This document shows positions 10,001 through 18,495 of a DNA stretch of 50,603 nucleotides, in pieces. This stretch comes from Bacteroidota bacterium. Its GTDB lineage: Bacteria; Bacteroidota; Bacteroidia; Chitinophagales; Chitinophagaceae. Positions within the stretch are counted from its first letter, which is position 1. Each line of letters starts with the position of its first letter. The stretch covers positions 1 through 50,603 of the forward strand of contig JAKQEA010000062.1 in NCBI GenBank assembly GCA_029558715.1, read 5' to 3'. The notes below the pieces were generated by a model. It was not told where the DNA came from and ran no database searches. It saw only the letters and a program-made list of their open reading frames with translations. Both the position numbers and the translations under genes were made by a program.

Positions 10001-11029
10001 ATGGCTAATCCTAATTTGAATTCAGATAAAAATGACCTGACCGCAGCAGATGCGGTATTTGAGAATTCTATCCGCCCGGCGCAGATAGATGATTTTTCGG
10101 GCCAGGACCAGATCATTGAGAATCTTCGCATTTTTATCAAAGCTGCCAGGATCCGTGGCGAAGCGCTGGATCATGTATTATTTCATGGTCCCCCCGGATT
10201 AGGGAAGACAACATTATCCAGGATAGTAGCGAATGAACTGGGAGTGAATATTAAGGAAACATCAGGGCCAGTGATAGAAAAACCGGGAGACCTTGCCGGA
10301 CTCCTTACCAGCCTGGAAGCAAATGATGTTTTGTTTATAGATGAAATACACCGGTTGAGCACTGTGGTGGAAGAATATTTATATGCAGCTATGGAAGACT
10401 ACCGGATTGATATAATGATTGACAGTGGCCCCAATGCCAGAAGTATACAGATCAATTTGAATCCTTTTACATTGATTGGTGCCACCACAAGAAGCGGTTT
10501 ATTAACTGCACCTCTTTTGTCAAGATTTGCTATCAAATCAAGGCTGGAATATTATACATCTGTTGTATTGAATAAGATAATTCTTCGTTCGGCTGGAATA
10601 TTAGGAACAAAGATTTCCAAAGAAGCCGTTGAAGAGATTGGTAGAAGAAGCCGGGGTACGCCAAGAATTGCAAATGGGTTGTTGAGGAGGGTAAGAGATT
10701 TTGCGCAGGTGTTAAATGATGGTAAGATAGATTTTGGGATTACGCAGCATGCATTAAAAGCGTTGAATGTAGATGAACATGGGCTGGACGATATGGATAA
10801 CCGGATTCTCTCTACTATCATTGATAAATTCAAAGGAGGCCCGGTGGGCATTACAACTATAGCAACTGCGGTAGGTGAAGAAGCCGGTACAATAGAAGAA
10901 GTATATGAACCATTCCTTATACAGGAAGGCTTTTTACAACGAACACCAAGGGGAAGAGAAGTTACTGAAAAAGCTTATGAACACCTTGGTAAAAAAAGGC
11001 CTGGAACTACAGGAACATTATTTACCTGA
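10001..11029 (+). CDS. ruvB: Holliday junction branch-migration ATPase RuvB
   Basis: The motor of the RuvABC complex that drives branch migration of recombination intermediates. Seen: Walker [10 protein letters not shown], Walker [10 protein letters not shown], sensor 1 GATTRSG, the arginine-containing [10 protein letters not shown] segment, and the C-terminal winged helix with [10 protein letters not shown]. Length (342 residues) is typical. I chose the ATG at 10001. A TTG two codons upstream would add only Met-Phe and overlaps a TTTG element at 9994-9997. ruvA and ruvC are not adjacent, so the gene sits alone, followed by a strong terminator. Confidence 0.97.
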   Translation: MANPNLNSDKNDLTAADAVFENSIRPAQIDDFSGQDQIIENLRIFIKAARIRGEALDHVLFHGPPGLGKTTLSRIVANELGVNIKETSGPVIEKPGDLAGLLTSLEANDVLFIDEIHRLSTVVEEYLYAAMEDYRIDIMIDSGPNARSIQINLNPFTLIGATTRSGLLTAPLLSRFAIKSRLEYYTSVVLNKIILRSAGILGTKISKEAVEEIGRRSRGTPRIANGLLRRVRDFAQVLNDGKIDFGITQHALKALNVDEHGLDDMDNRILSTIIDKFKGGPVGITTIATAVGEEAGTIEEVYEPFLIQEGFLQRTPRGREVTEKAYEHLGKKRPGTTGTLFT

Positions 11030-11036
11030 AACAAAA

Positions 11037-11060
11037 AAGCTACCTGTAAACAGGTAGCTT
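11037..11060 (+). terminator. Rho-independent terminator after ruvB
   Basis: A 10-bp perfect stem (AAGCTACCTG / CAGGTAGCTT) with a TAAA loop, followed by GTATTTTTTC. An A-run precedes the stem, so it can also act for the minus-strand response-regulator gene ending at 11093. Confidence 0.88.
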
Positions 11061-11092
11061 GTATTTTTTCTTCCCTATAAAGATTGGGTGTA

Positions 11093-11788
11093 TTATTGCA
11101 CCACCAATCTGAATCCATTTCCGTGGATATTCACTATTTCAATCTTTTCATCATCTTTCAGGTACTTCCGTAGTTTAGCAATATACACATCCATACTACG
11201 GCCATTGAAATAGGTATCGCTACCCCAGATTTTCTTTAATGCCTGTTCCCTGGGCAATAGATCATTCAGGTGCTCGGCCAGCATTTTCAACAGTTCATTT
11301 TCTTTGGGCGATAAAGTTTGTGTTACGCCGCTATGCGTCAACTGGCGCAGTTTTGGGTTGAAATGATAACTGGCCAGGTCAAACTCTTTGTTTTCGCTTT
11401 CCTTGTTCTGCTCTTCATTCCTTTTCAGAATTGCTTTTATTTTCAGGAGCAGCACTTCACTGTCGAAGGGCTTGGTGATATAATCGTCGGCACCGAGTTT
11501 ATAGCCCTGTATCACATCTTCCTTCATAGTTTTAGCACTCAGGAAAAAGAGAGGTATATCAGGATCTACATCCCGTATTTCTTCTGCGAGGGTAAAGCCG
11601 TCCATATTAGGCATCATTACATCCAGCAGGCAGAGTTCAAATTTTTCCCGTTGAAAAGCAGCCAGGCCAAGGCGGCCATCTCTTTCCAGGGTTACATCGT
11701 AATCATTCAGTTCAAGATAATTCTTCAGTACACTTCCGAGATTTGGATCATCTTCGCACAATAAAATTTTAGGTTTCTTAGCTTCCAT
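11093..11788 (-). CDS. OmpR/PhoB-family response regulator (RprY-like)
   Basis: A two-component transcription factor of 231 residues. Seen: a receiver domain (about 7-122) with acidic pocket Asp13/Asp14, phospho-acceptor Asp56 in LLDVMMP, Thr/Ser84 region and Lys106 in ITKPF. A linker rich in Glu/Asn/Lys follows, then a trans_reg_C winged helix (about 135-229) with SPKENELLKML and SMDVYIAKLRKYL. All phosphorylation residues are intact. No histidine kinase gene lies beside it here, so its partner must be elsewhere. The domain order matches Bacteroides RprY, but the regulon cannot be read from the sequence. Divergent from the GroES-like gene. Confidence 0.93.
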   Translation of the reverse strand: MEAKKPKILLCEDDPNLGSVLKNYLELNDYDVTLERDGRLGLAAFQREKFELCLLDVMMPNMDGFTLAEEIRDVDPDIPLFFLSAKTMKEDVIQGYKLGADDYITKPFDSEVLLLKIKAILKRNEEQNKESENKEFDLASYHFNPKLRQLTHSGVTQTLSPKENELLKMLAEHLNDLLPREQALKKIWGSDTYFNGRSMDVYIAKLRKYLKDDEKIEIVNIHGNGFRLVVQ

Positions 11789-11897
11789 TGTCTGGTGGTT
11801 TTATATTGGTGACAAATAAAGTTAAAGCATTTCAGGGGTTCAAATACCGGGGCTGAATATTTTGTTAAAACACCGTTGTTCCGAACCCTTTGCTTTC

Positions 11898-11905
11898 TAC
11901 TTTTG
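11898..11905 (+). promoter_or_regulatory. TAnnTTTG-type -7 box upstream of the GroES-like gene
   Basis: TACTTTTG fits the Bacteroidetes -7 consensus exactly and lies 24 nt before the chosen ATG at 11930. It lies after the further-upstream start candidates, which supports the shorter frame. No convincing -33 TTTG was seen at the usual spacing. Confidence 0.45.
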
Positions 11906-11929
11906 CTTTATATAATAAAAAACTGTGCC

Positions 11930-12301
11930 ATGCATTTAACGCCTGATAACCGTCTGAAGAAACTGATCGTAATAGGTGACCGGCTATTGATAAAACCTAG
12001 TCGCCCGGATGAGAAAACTGCAAGCGGTTTGTATTTACCACCTGGTGTGCAGGAAAAAGAAAAAGTGCAGCAGGGATATGTGATAAAAACAGGCCCCGGT
12101 TATGCTATACCGATGCCGGTGGAAGACGAGGCCTGGAAAGGGGAGGATGAAAAAGTGAAATATGTGCCATTGCAGGCTAAGGAAGGTGACCTCGCCATAT
12201 TTCTGCTCAGCGGCGCCACAGAAGTGATGTATGAGGGTGAGAAATATTTTATCGTGCCGCAGAGTGCTATTCTGATGCTGGAGCGGGAAGAAGATTTATA
12301 G
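11930..12301 (+). CDS. GroES-like co-chaperonin family protein
   Basis: A 123-residue protein with a Cpn10 fold signature: VIGDRLLIKPSRPDEKTASGLYLPP near the N terminus (domain positions about 11-35), then GYVIKTGPGY and GDLAIFLLSGATEVMYEGEKYFIVPQ, ending in ILMLERE. It is longer than canonical GroES (about 97 residues) because of an insert with PMPVEDEAWKGEDEKVKYVPL. It is also not next to groEL, so it is probably a divergent paralogue rather than the main co-chaperonin. The start at 11930 is preferred because the frame further upstream would overlap the predicted promoter and add a non-conserved segment. Confidence 0.85.
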   Translation: MHLTPDNRLKKLIVIGDRLLIKPSRPDEKTASGLYLPPGVQEKEKVQQGYVIKTGPGYAIPMPVEDEAWKGEDEKVKYVPLQAKEGDLAIFLLSGATEVMYEGEKYFIVPQSAILMLEREEDL

Positions 12302-12345
12302 GCAGCTATTTACTTTTCAGTTAACTTTCATTCAAATTTTTTCAA

Positions 12346-13890
12346 ATGGCAGACAATGCAAAATTTCTCGAGGTAGTTAAGACAGGATATACGTTCAAAG
12401 GTGAATCTTTCAACATAGGCAGCGCTATGCTCGATGGCAGCGTGGTGGCGGGTGCAGATGTACTGCTGCCTTTCAAAACGCTGAACCGACATGGATTGAT
12501 TGCCGGCGCTACCGGTACTGGTAAAACAAAAACACTGCAGGTGTTGGCAGAAGGCTTAAGTGATGCAAGCATACCTGTATTACTCATGGATATTAAAGGA
12601 GATCTGAGTGGTATTGCTGCTGCAGGTAACCTGAATGATAAAATAACTGAGCGCTGTCAGAAACTGAATATAGAATATAAGCCTGCTGCATATCCTGTTG
12701 ACCTGCTGACACTGAGTGAACAAAAAGGAGCAAGACTCAGGGCCACAGTGAGTGAGTTTGGGCCTGTACTGCTATCAAAAATATTGGGACTGAATGATAC
12801 GCAGGGTGGTTTTGTGGCAATGATTTTTAAATACAGTGATGATAATAAGCTGCCATTACTTGATCTGAAAGATTTTACTAAGGTATTGCAGTTTGTAAGT
12901 GATGAAGGGAAAGCAGAGTTAGAGAAAACCTATGGTAAGATTTCTACAACATCTACAGGCACCATACTAAGAAAGGTAATTGAGCTGCAGCAACAGGGGG
13001 CCGATGTTTTCTTCGGTGAAAAAAGTTTTGAAGTGGATGACCTGATGCGTATCAGTGATGATGGTCGGGGTATTATATCTATAGTCAGGGTAACAGACCT
13101 GCAGGACAGGCCGAAACTGTTTTCTACCTTTATGTTACAACTGCTGGCAGAATTATATGCCACTTGCCCGGAAGAGGGTGATATGGATAAACCGAAACTG
13201 GTAATGTTTATTGATGAAGCACATCTTATTTTCCAGGAAGCGAATGAGGCATTGCTGCAACAGATTGAAACTATTATCAAACTCATCCGGTCAAAAGGAA
13301 TAGGTATTTATTTCTGCACACAAAACCCGATGGATATTCCGGCATCTGTGCTGGCACAGCTGGGATTGAAAGTGCAGCATGCTTTAAGAGCTTTTACAGC
13401 GGCTGACAGAAAAGTGATCAAACAGACCTCGGAGAACTACCCAGAAACTGATTTTTATAAAACCGAAGATCTGATAACACAGTTAGGTACGGGTGAAGCC
13501 CTGGTAACTATATTGAATGAAAAAGGTATTCCTACACCGTTGGTACATTGTATGATACGGCCACCGCAAAGCCGGATGGATATTTTGTCTGAAATGGAAA
13601 TAGATTCATTAGTCGGTAAATCAAAAATTGCGGCAAAATATAACCAGGTTATTGATAGTAAAAGTGCTTACGAAATCCTGACAGAGAAGTTAGAAGATGC
13701 TGCAAAGAAAGAAGAACAGGAGACAGAAGAAAAGACGACTAGGAAAGCAACCACTAAAAAGGAAAAAACCATTTTCGATGATCCTACTGTAAGAAGCATG
13801 ACCCGGACTGCCGGTAATACAATTGTAAGAACCTTACTTGGTGTACTTGGTTTGGGAGGGCGAAGCAGAAGAAGGAAAAGTTTATTTTAG
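12346..13890 (+). CDS. DUF853 / HerA-like ATPase
   Basis: A 514-residue P-loop ATPase of the HerA/FtsK-type superfamily (DUF853, E. coli YjgR-like). Seen: Walker A GATGTGKT (54-61), Walker B VMFIDEAH (286-293), a glutamine-containing strand FCTQNPMDIP, and a C-terminal basic Lys/Arg-rich tail ending RSRRRKSLF. A charged Glu/Lys linker (about 440-475) precedes the tail. Members are thought to be hexameric translocases, but the biological role of DUF853 proteins is poorly known. The stop codon overlaps the 3' end of the convergent recQ gene by 9 bases. Confidence 0.9.
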   Translation: MADNAKFLEVVKTGYTFKGESFNIGSAMLDGSVVAGADVLLPFKTLNRHGLIAGATGTGKTKTLQVLAEGLSDASIPVLLMDIKGDLSGIAAAGNLNDKITERCQKLNIEYKPAAYPVDLLTLSEQKGARLRATVSEFGPVLLSKILGLNDTQGGFVAMIFKYSDDNKLPLLDLKDFTKVLQFVSDEGKAELEKTYGKISTTSTGTILRKVIELQQQGADVFFGEKSFEVDDLMRISDDGRGIISIVRVTDLQDRPKLFSTFMLQLLAELYATCPEEGDMDKPKLVMFIDEAHLIFQEANEALLQQIETIIKLIRSKGIGIYFCTQNPMDIPASVLAQLGLKVQHALRAFTAADRKVIKQTSENYPETDFYKTEDLITQLGTGEALVTILNEKGIPTPLVHCMIRPPQSRMDILSEMEIDSLVGKSKIAAKYNQVIDSKSAYEILTEKLEDAAKKEEQETEEKTTRKATTKKEKTIFDDPTVRSMTRTAGNTIVRTLLGVLGLGGRSRRRKSLF

Positions 13891-15786
13891 TTTAACCCAC
13901 CCGGTACTATCCACATCAATTTTATTTTCAGCCTGTAAGAATTCCAATACCTTCCAGGCTTTTTCTTTTTTGATGCCATTTAGTTTTTGCAGCAAGTCTT
14001 TGGTATGTAATGATTCGTATTTCACCATATTGATAATACGGTGGTGCAGTGTTTCAAATTCTTCCTTGCTTAATGTGGCAGCTTTTTGTCTCAGGCAATT
14101 ATCACAAATGCCACAGGCCCTGATATGCTCATCTCCAAAATAGGAGCCGATGATACGGCTACGGCATGCTGCTTCTTCGTTTACATAGTCTACCATCTGC
14201 TTCACCCGGCGCTGAAACTGATCTTTTCTTTTGTTGTAGGCCTGCATATTGATAGTAATATCTTCCGCCTTTATCCTGTTTCTCAATAAGTACAGTTGCG
14301 GGGTATCTTTCTGTGGCTTGTATTCTATTATACCAAAACGATTCAGTTCTGTCAGTTGTATTTTTACTTTCTCAGCATCTTCTTTCATTAGGCCGGCAAT
14401 TACTTTCTCAGAAATATTTACAGGCTGATCAAAAATACCTTCATAAGCCCTTAGCAGGGTTTTGATACAAGGTTCCAGTTGAGGGATGCTTTTCTCAAAC
14501 TCATACAGCGAACCTTTATTCACTGTAAACATTACGGATGAAGGGAGAAATACCTGCTCATTAAATGATAACCAATTTTCCTGCTCCAATGCTTTTAAAG
14601 AATACAAAATGGTATGACTGTTCAGATTAAATTTTTTCAGGAAATCGGAAATGTCAAAATCATAATACTGTCCTTCGCCGGAGCTGGTTGGTATTTGCAG
14701 GTAATTGGCTACAGACTGGTATACACCTCGTATATCTTCCTGTGATGGAAAACGCAGTGATGATATTTCCTTCAGCTCCTGCAAGTCTCTTTCATCATAC
14801 AGCAGAACAGCGTAGGATATTTTGCCATCTCTGCCTGCACGACCAGCCTCCTGGTAATAATTTTCCAGGCAATCCGGCACATCAGCATGAACAACAGTTC
14901 TGACGTCAGGTTTGTCGATTCCCATCCCAAATGCATTGGTACAGACAATCACCCTTATTTTATTATTGATCCATGCTTCTTGTTTTTTATTTCTTTCTTC
15001 CTGGACTAATCCGGCATGATAGAAATCAGATGAGATTTGCTGCAATTGCAATAGCTCACTTATTTCTTTGGTTCTTTTCCTGCTTTTGCAATAGACTATG
15101 CTGCTTCCGGGAACTTTTTGTACGATCTCAATGATCTTATTAATTTTTGAATCAACCTTAAAAGTGCTGTAAGAAAGATTTACTCTCTCAAATGACTGGC
15201 GAAAAATACAGGGATTACTGAATGCAAGTTTGTCGCAGATATCATTTTGTACATCAGGGGTGGCAGAGGCAGTTAACGCAAGAACAGGAACACCGGGTAA
15301 TTCTTCCCGCAGTGATGCAATGCGCAAATAAGGCGGCCGGAAATCATAACCCCATTGGGATATACAATGGGCTTCATCCACTGCGACCAAAGAAATATCA
15401 AGCCCAGGCAGATATTCTTTGAATAAACCTGTTTCTAATCTTTCCGGCGAAACGTACAGGAACTTACAATTGCTTTCTGCGGCTATTTTAAAAACGTTAA
15501 TCACTTCTTTCCTGCTCATCCCGGAGTATATAGCAAAAGCAGTGATACTTTTTTTCCGGAGATTTTCAACCTGGTCTTTCATTAGTGCGATCAAAGGTGA
15601 AATAACAAGACATAATCCATCTTTCGCCATGCCAGGAACCTGGTAACATATTGATTTACCACCACCGGTGGGCATAAGAGCCAACGTATCCTTGCCTTCC
15701 AGAACAGACCTGATAATTTCTTCCTGCAATGGACGGAATGCATCGAAACCCCAATATTGTCTTAATATGTCATAAATATCCCGCAT
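13882..15786 (-). CDS. recQ: ATP-dependent DNA helicase RecQ
   Basis: A 634-residue 3'-5' SF2 DNA helicase. Seen: motif 0 FRPLQEEII, Walker A PTGGGKS (39-45), DEAH box (Asp137), the aromatic loop HCISQWGYDFRP, motif VI QEAGRAGRDG, and a four-cysteine zinc-binding element near residue 540-565 (ACRSR...ACGICDNC). A short winged-helix segment ends the protein. An HRDC domain typical of E. coli RecQ is not evident, consistent with the shorter RecQ forms of many Bacteroidetes. The start lies 29 nt after the stop of the P1B ATPase gene on the same strand, so the two may be co-transcribed. Confidence 0.95.
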   Translation of the reverse strand: MRDIYDILRQYWGFDAFRPLQEEIIRSVLEGKDTLALMPTGGGKSICYQVPGMAKDGLCLVISPLIALMKDQVENLRKKSITAFAIYSGMSRKEVINVFKIAAESNCKFLYVSPERLETGLFKEYLPGLDISLVAVDEAHCISQWGYDFRPPYLRIASLREELPGVPVLALTASATPDVQNDICDKLAFSNPCIFRQSFERVNLSYSTFKVDSKINKIIEIVQKVPGSSIVYCKSRKRTKEISELLQLQQISSDFYHAGLVQEERNKKQEAWINNKIRVIVCTNAFGMGIDKPDVRTVVHADVPDCLENYYQEAGRAGRDGKISYAVLLYDERDLQELKEISSLRFPSQEDIRGVYQSVANYLQIPTSSGEGQYYDFDISDFLKKFNLNSHTILYSLKALEQENWLSFNEQVFLPSSVMFTVNKGSLYEFEKSIPQLEPCIKTLLRAYEGIFDQPVNISEKVIAGLMKEDAEKVKIQLTELNRFGIIEYKPQKDTPQLYLLRNRIKAEDITINMQAYNKRKDQFQRRVKQMVDYVNEEAACRSRIIGSYFGDEHIRACGICDNCLRQKAATLSKEEFETLHHRIINMVKYESLHTKDLLQKLNGIKKEKAWKVLEFLQAENKIDVDSTGWVKLK

Positions 15787-15815
15787 AGTACAATATGCCA
15801 GCAGTAGTTGTGAAT

Positions 15816-17936
15816 TTACACTACTTTTTTCACGAAGAGACGAACTGAATTGATGGCTAAAACCACATCACTCATACCCATCACCAGTGCTCCAAAAGTT
15901 GGGGTAAGAAATCCAAAGGCTGCAACAGGAATGGCAACAATATTATAAGCAAAAGCCCAGAAGAGATTTTGTTTGATAGTTAGGTAAGTATGTCTTCCCA
16001 AACCTAAAGCAGTAGGCAGATTTTTCAATCCATGATTCATTAATATTACCTGTGCACTTTGTACAGCGATTTCGGAAGCCTCGTTCATCGAAATACCAAT
16101 CGTTGCTTTAGCAAGTGCCGGGGCATCATTGATACCGTCGCCAACCATTGCCGTCGGTATTTTTTCACTCAGGGCAGCAATTTTTTTTAGCTTTTGTTCA
16201 GGAGATTGTTCGGCGATAACTGTATCAATGCCTAGCTGAACCGCCAGCTGGTTGCATTTGGTCAGCCGGTCGCCGCTGAGCAGGATCGTTTTAATATGTT
16301 TGCTATGGAGATAATCAATAACAGGTTTTGCCTCGGGTCTTATTTCATCTTTTACATCGATCCACCCTAACAGTTGCCCGTTTTTAAGTATATACACATT
16401 ATGTGAATCATCTTTTATCAGGCCTTCTGCGGCTTTGTAAGAACCGGCTGTATAACCATTACCTTCTTTATCTTCCGATTGCATTCCGAGGCCTTTGACC
16501 TCTTCAATCTTTTTCCACTGAACCTGATCCTTTGTTTTCCATGTATCGGTGATACATTTTGCAATAGGATGATTAGAATACTTTTCTAAAGAGAACACAA
16601 TTCTTTTGAATTTTTCCTCGCCGATTGTACTATTTGTGATCTGCCAGTTGCCGATGGCGAACTTTCCGGTAGTAAGGGTACCAGTTTTATCAAATACCAC
16701 CTGCTTAATATCTTTAAATGTCTCCAGGCTGGTGGCATTGCGAAACAGAATACCGGTTTTGGCTGCCCGGCCCAGCCCAACAGCGATAGCAGCTGGTGTG
16801 GCCAATCCCATTGCACAAGGGCATGCGATTACCAGTACAGCAATACTCCGCATCAATGCAGGAGTAAAATCATGTAATACAATCCAGCTTACAATCAATG
16901 TGGCAATAGAAATGCCCAGCACAATTGGAATAAAGACCGCACTGATTTTATCTGCCAGTAACTGAACAGGTGGTTTTTCTCCCTGCGCCTGCTTCACCAT
17001 ATTCAATATACCCGATAATACAGTATCATTACCCACTGCGGTTACCTGTGCTTTCACTGTTCCATCAGTTATCAGGCTACCTCCAATCAGTTTGTCTTTG
17101 GCAAATTTATGAACCGGTAAACTTTCACCGGTAATAATTGCTTCATTCACATGTACATCACCCCACAATATCTTACAGTCAATGGGTACTTGTTCGCCGC
17201 TTTTTATCAAAATCAGGTCACCCACTCTCAGGGTTGTATTTTCAACAGGAAATATCTGTTCTTTATGCTCATCATCAAAAGCGATCATATTGGCCATTAC
17301 CTTTTGTGATTTTGCCAGTTTATTCAATTCTCTTTGTGTGGAAGCGATGGAAGTTTCTTCTAAATAGTTTCCCAGGAAAACAAGTGTGATAATGGTGGCA
17401 GCCGTTTCATAAAACATATACTGTTCCGCCTGTCCTGTTAAGGAACCATACAAGCTGTATATAAATGCTGCTGTAGCTCCTACGGCTATCAGAACATTCA
17501 TATTCGGCATACGATTACGGATACTTTTCCAGGCACTTTTACCAAAGAAACTTATCCCAACCAGGTAAACAGGGATAGTAAGTGCCAGTTGCACCCAGTG
17601 ATTCATCAGCCAGTGAATATGCAGGCCTGGAATCATGTGGAGCATCAAAACGGCTGTGAAAGGAAAACAGAACCAGAAACGCTGGAGATGAGTAGAAAGG
17701 AATCTTTTTTTCTCTTTTGTATCCGTTTGCTGATGATTAGCCACTTTATATCCAAGACCATTGATACCCGAGGCCAGTTTATCCTCAGCTATCTCACCGC
17801 TGTTATCAAAACTTACATAACCGGTCGCAAAATTCACTTTAATATTCTTCGCTCCTTTTTTCTCCAGGTACTTGTGAATATTGAGTGCACAGGTGGTACA
17901 ATCCATGCCATCTACCTTCCATTGTACATTTTCCAT
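15816..17936 (-). CDS. Heavy-metal P1B-type ATPase, copper-exporter type (CopA-like)
   Basis: A 706-residue inner-membrane pump. Seen: one N-terminal HMA domain with GMDCTTC (metal ligands Cys13 and Cys16), several transmembrane segments, the TGES actuator motif, the intramembrane CPC motif (Cys372-Pro-Cys374, P1B-1 class), phosphorylation Asp416 in DKTGT, and GDGINDAPAL in the P domain. The P1B-1 signature points to Cu(I) export or delivery. The ATG at 17936 is preceded by a perfect TAAATTTG box with only 4 nt between. No CsoR/CueR gene or copper chaperone is adjacent. Loading copper into a cytochrome oxidase (CcoI role) is a possible alternative, but no cco genes are in this window. Confidence 0.93.
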   Translation of the reverse strand: MENVQWKVDGMDCTTCALNIHKYLEKKGAKNIKVNFATGYVSFDNSGEIAEDKLASGINGLGYKVANHQQTDTKEKKRFLSTHLQRFWFCFPFTAVLMLHMIPGLHIHWLMNHWVQLALTIPVYLVGISFFGKSAWKSIRNRMPNMNVLIAVGATAAFIYSLYGSLTGQAEQYMFYETAATIITLVFLGNYLEETSIASTQRELNKLAKSQKVMANMIAFDDEHKEQIFPVENTTLRVGDLILIKSGEQVPIDCKILWGDVHVNEAIITGESLPVHKFAKDKLIGGSLITDGTVKAQVTAVGNDTVLSGILNMVKQAQGEKPPVQLLADKISAVFIPIVLGISIATLIVSWIVLHDFTPALMRSIAVLVIACPCAMGLATPAAIAVGLGRAAKTGILFRNATSLETFKDIKQVVFDKTGTLTTGKFAIGNWQITNSTIGEEKFKRIVFSLEKYSNHPIAKCITDTWKTKDQVQWKKIEEVKGLGMQSEDKEGNGYTAGSYKAAEGLIKDDSHNVYILKNGQLLGWIDVKDEIRPEAKPVIDYLHSKHIKTILLSGDRLTKCNQLAVQLGIDTVIAEQSPEQKLKKIAALSEKIPTAMVGDGINDAPALAKATIGISMNEASEIAVQSAQVILMNHGLKNLPTALGLGRHTYLTIKQNLFWAFAYNIVAIPVAAFGFLTPTFGALVMGMSDVVLAINSVRLFVKKVV

Positions 17937-17940
17937 ACTG

Positions 17941-17948
17941 CAAATTTA
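17941..17948 (-). promoter_or_regulatory. -7 box TAAATTTG, 4 nt before the P1B ATPase start (leaderless prediction)
   Basis: Read on the minus strand, TAAATTTG is followed by CAGT and then the ATG at 17936. If the box is centred near -7, transcription starts at or next to the A of the start codon. Confidence 0.6.
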
Positions 17949-18014
17949 CCAAAAGGCTAAAAGCGGATTTTCCGACAAGGGAAATATGTTTACAACATCG
18001 TTGCTATATCGTAC

Positions 18015-18022
18015 TAAATTTG
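18015..18022 (+). promoter_or_regulatory. -7 box TAAATTTG, 4 nt before the tsaE start (leaderless prediction)
   Basis: TAAATTTG, then CCTT, then the ATG at 18027. The same eight bases and the same spacing occur on the opposite strand for the divergent ATPase gene. Confidence 0.6.
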
Positions 18023-18026
18023 CCTT

Positions 18027-18452
18027 ATGGAATGGCAGTTTGAACTGGACGGTATCAATGAAATTGCAACGATGTTTTGGAAAGCAGCCGGAAGCACCAC
18101 TGTTTTCGCTTTTCACGGTCAGATGGGAGCGGGAAAAACGACTTTTATTCATGCTTTGTGCGATGTAAAAGGAGTGAAGGATATAGTGGGAAGCCCTACT
18201 TTTTCAATTATCAACGAGTATGCTTATGATTGTGAAGGTACCCCAAAACCACTTTTTCATATGGATCTTTACCGGCTAAAAGATGAGGAAGAAGCCCAAA
18301 GGGCCGGCGTGGAAGATGCACTTTACAGCGGTTATATCTGCCTGGTGGAATGGCCGGAAAAAGCACCGGGCATTTTCCCTGATAATACCCTTCATGTATA
18401 TATCGAACTCGTTGATAGTAAAACAAGAAGGATCAAAATAGCTAATAATTAA
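18027..18452 (+). CDS. tsaE: tRNA threonylcarbamoyladenosine biosynthesis ATPase TsaE
   Basis: A 141-residue P-loop ATPase that supports TsaB-TsaD in making t6A at position 37 of ANN-decoding tRNAs. Seen: Walker A GQMGAGKTT (31-39), the family-specific GSPTFSIINEY motif, HMDLYRL, and the VEWPEKA motif. Length is normal. It is followed after 43 nt by the alanine dehydrogenase gene on the same strand, so the two probably share a transcript; tsaE next to an ald-like gene is an arrangement I recall from related Bacteroidetes (memory, not checked). Confidence 0.95.
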   Translation: MEWQFELDGINEIATMFWKAAGSTTVFAFHGQMGAGKTTFIHALCDVKGVKDIVGSPTFSIINEYAYDCEGTPKPLFHMDLYRLKDEEEAQRAGVEDALYSGYICLVEWPEKAPGIFPDNTLHVYIELVDSKTRRIKIANN

Positions 18453-18495
18453 GTAGCTTTGATACCGGCCTGAATCAATAAGCATAACCAACTTC

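Noticed and set aside
16586-16816. Frame within the P1B ATPase gene in the same direction, looked like a possible separate small protein
   Set aside because: It is an out-of-frame read of the region coding for the CPC and DKTGT motifs.
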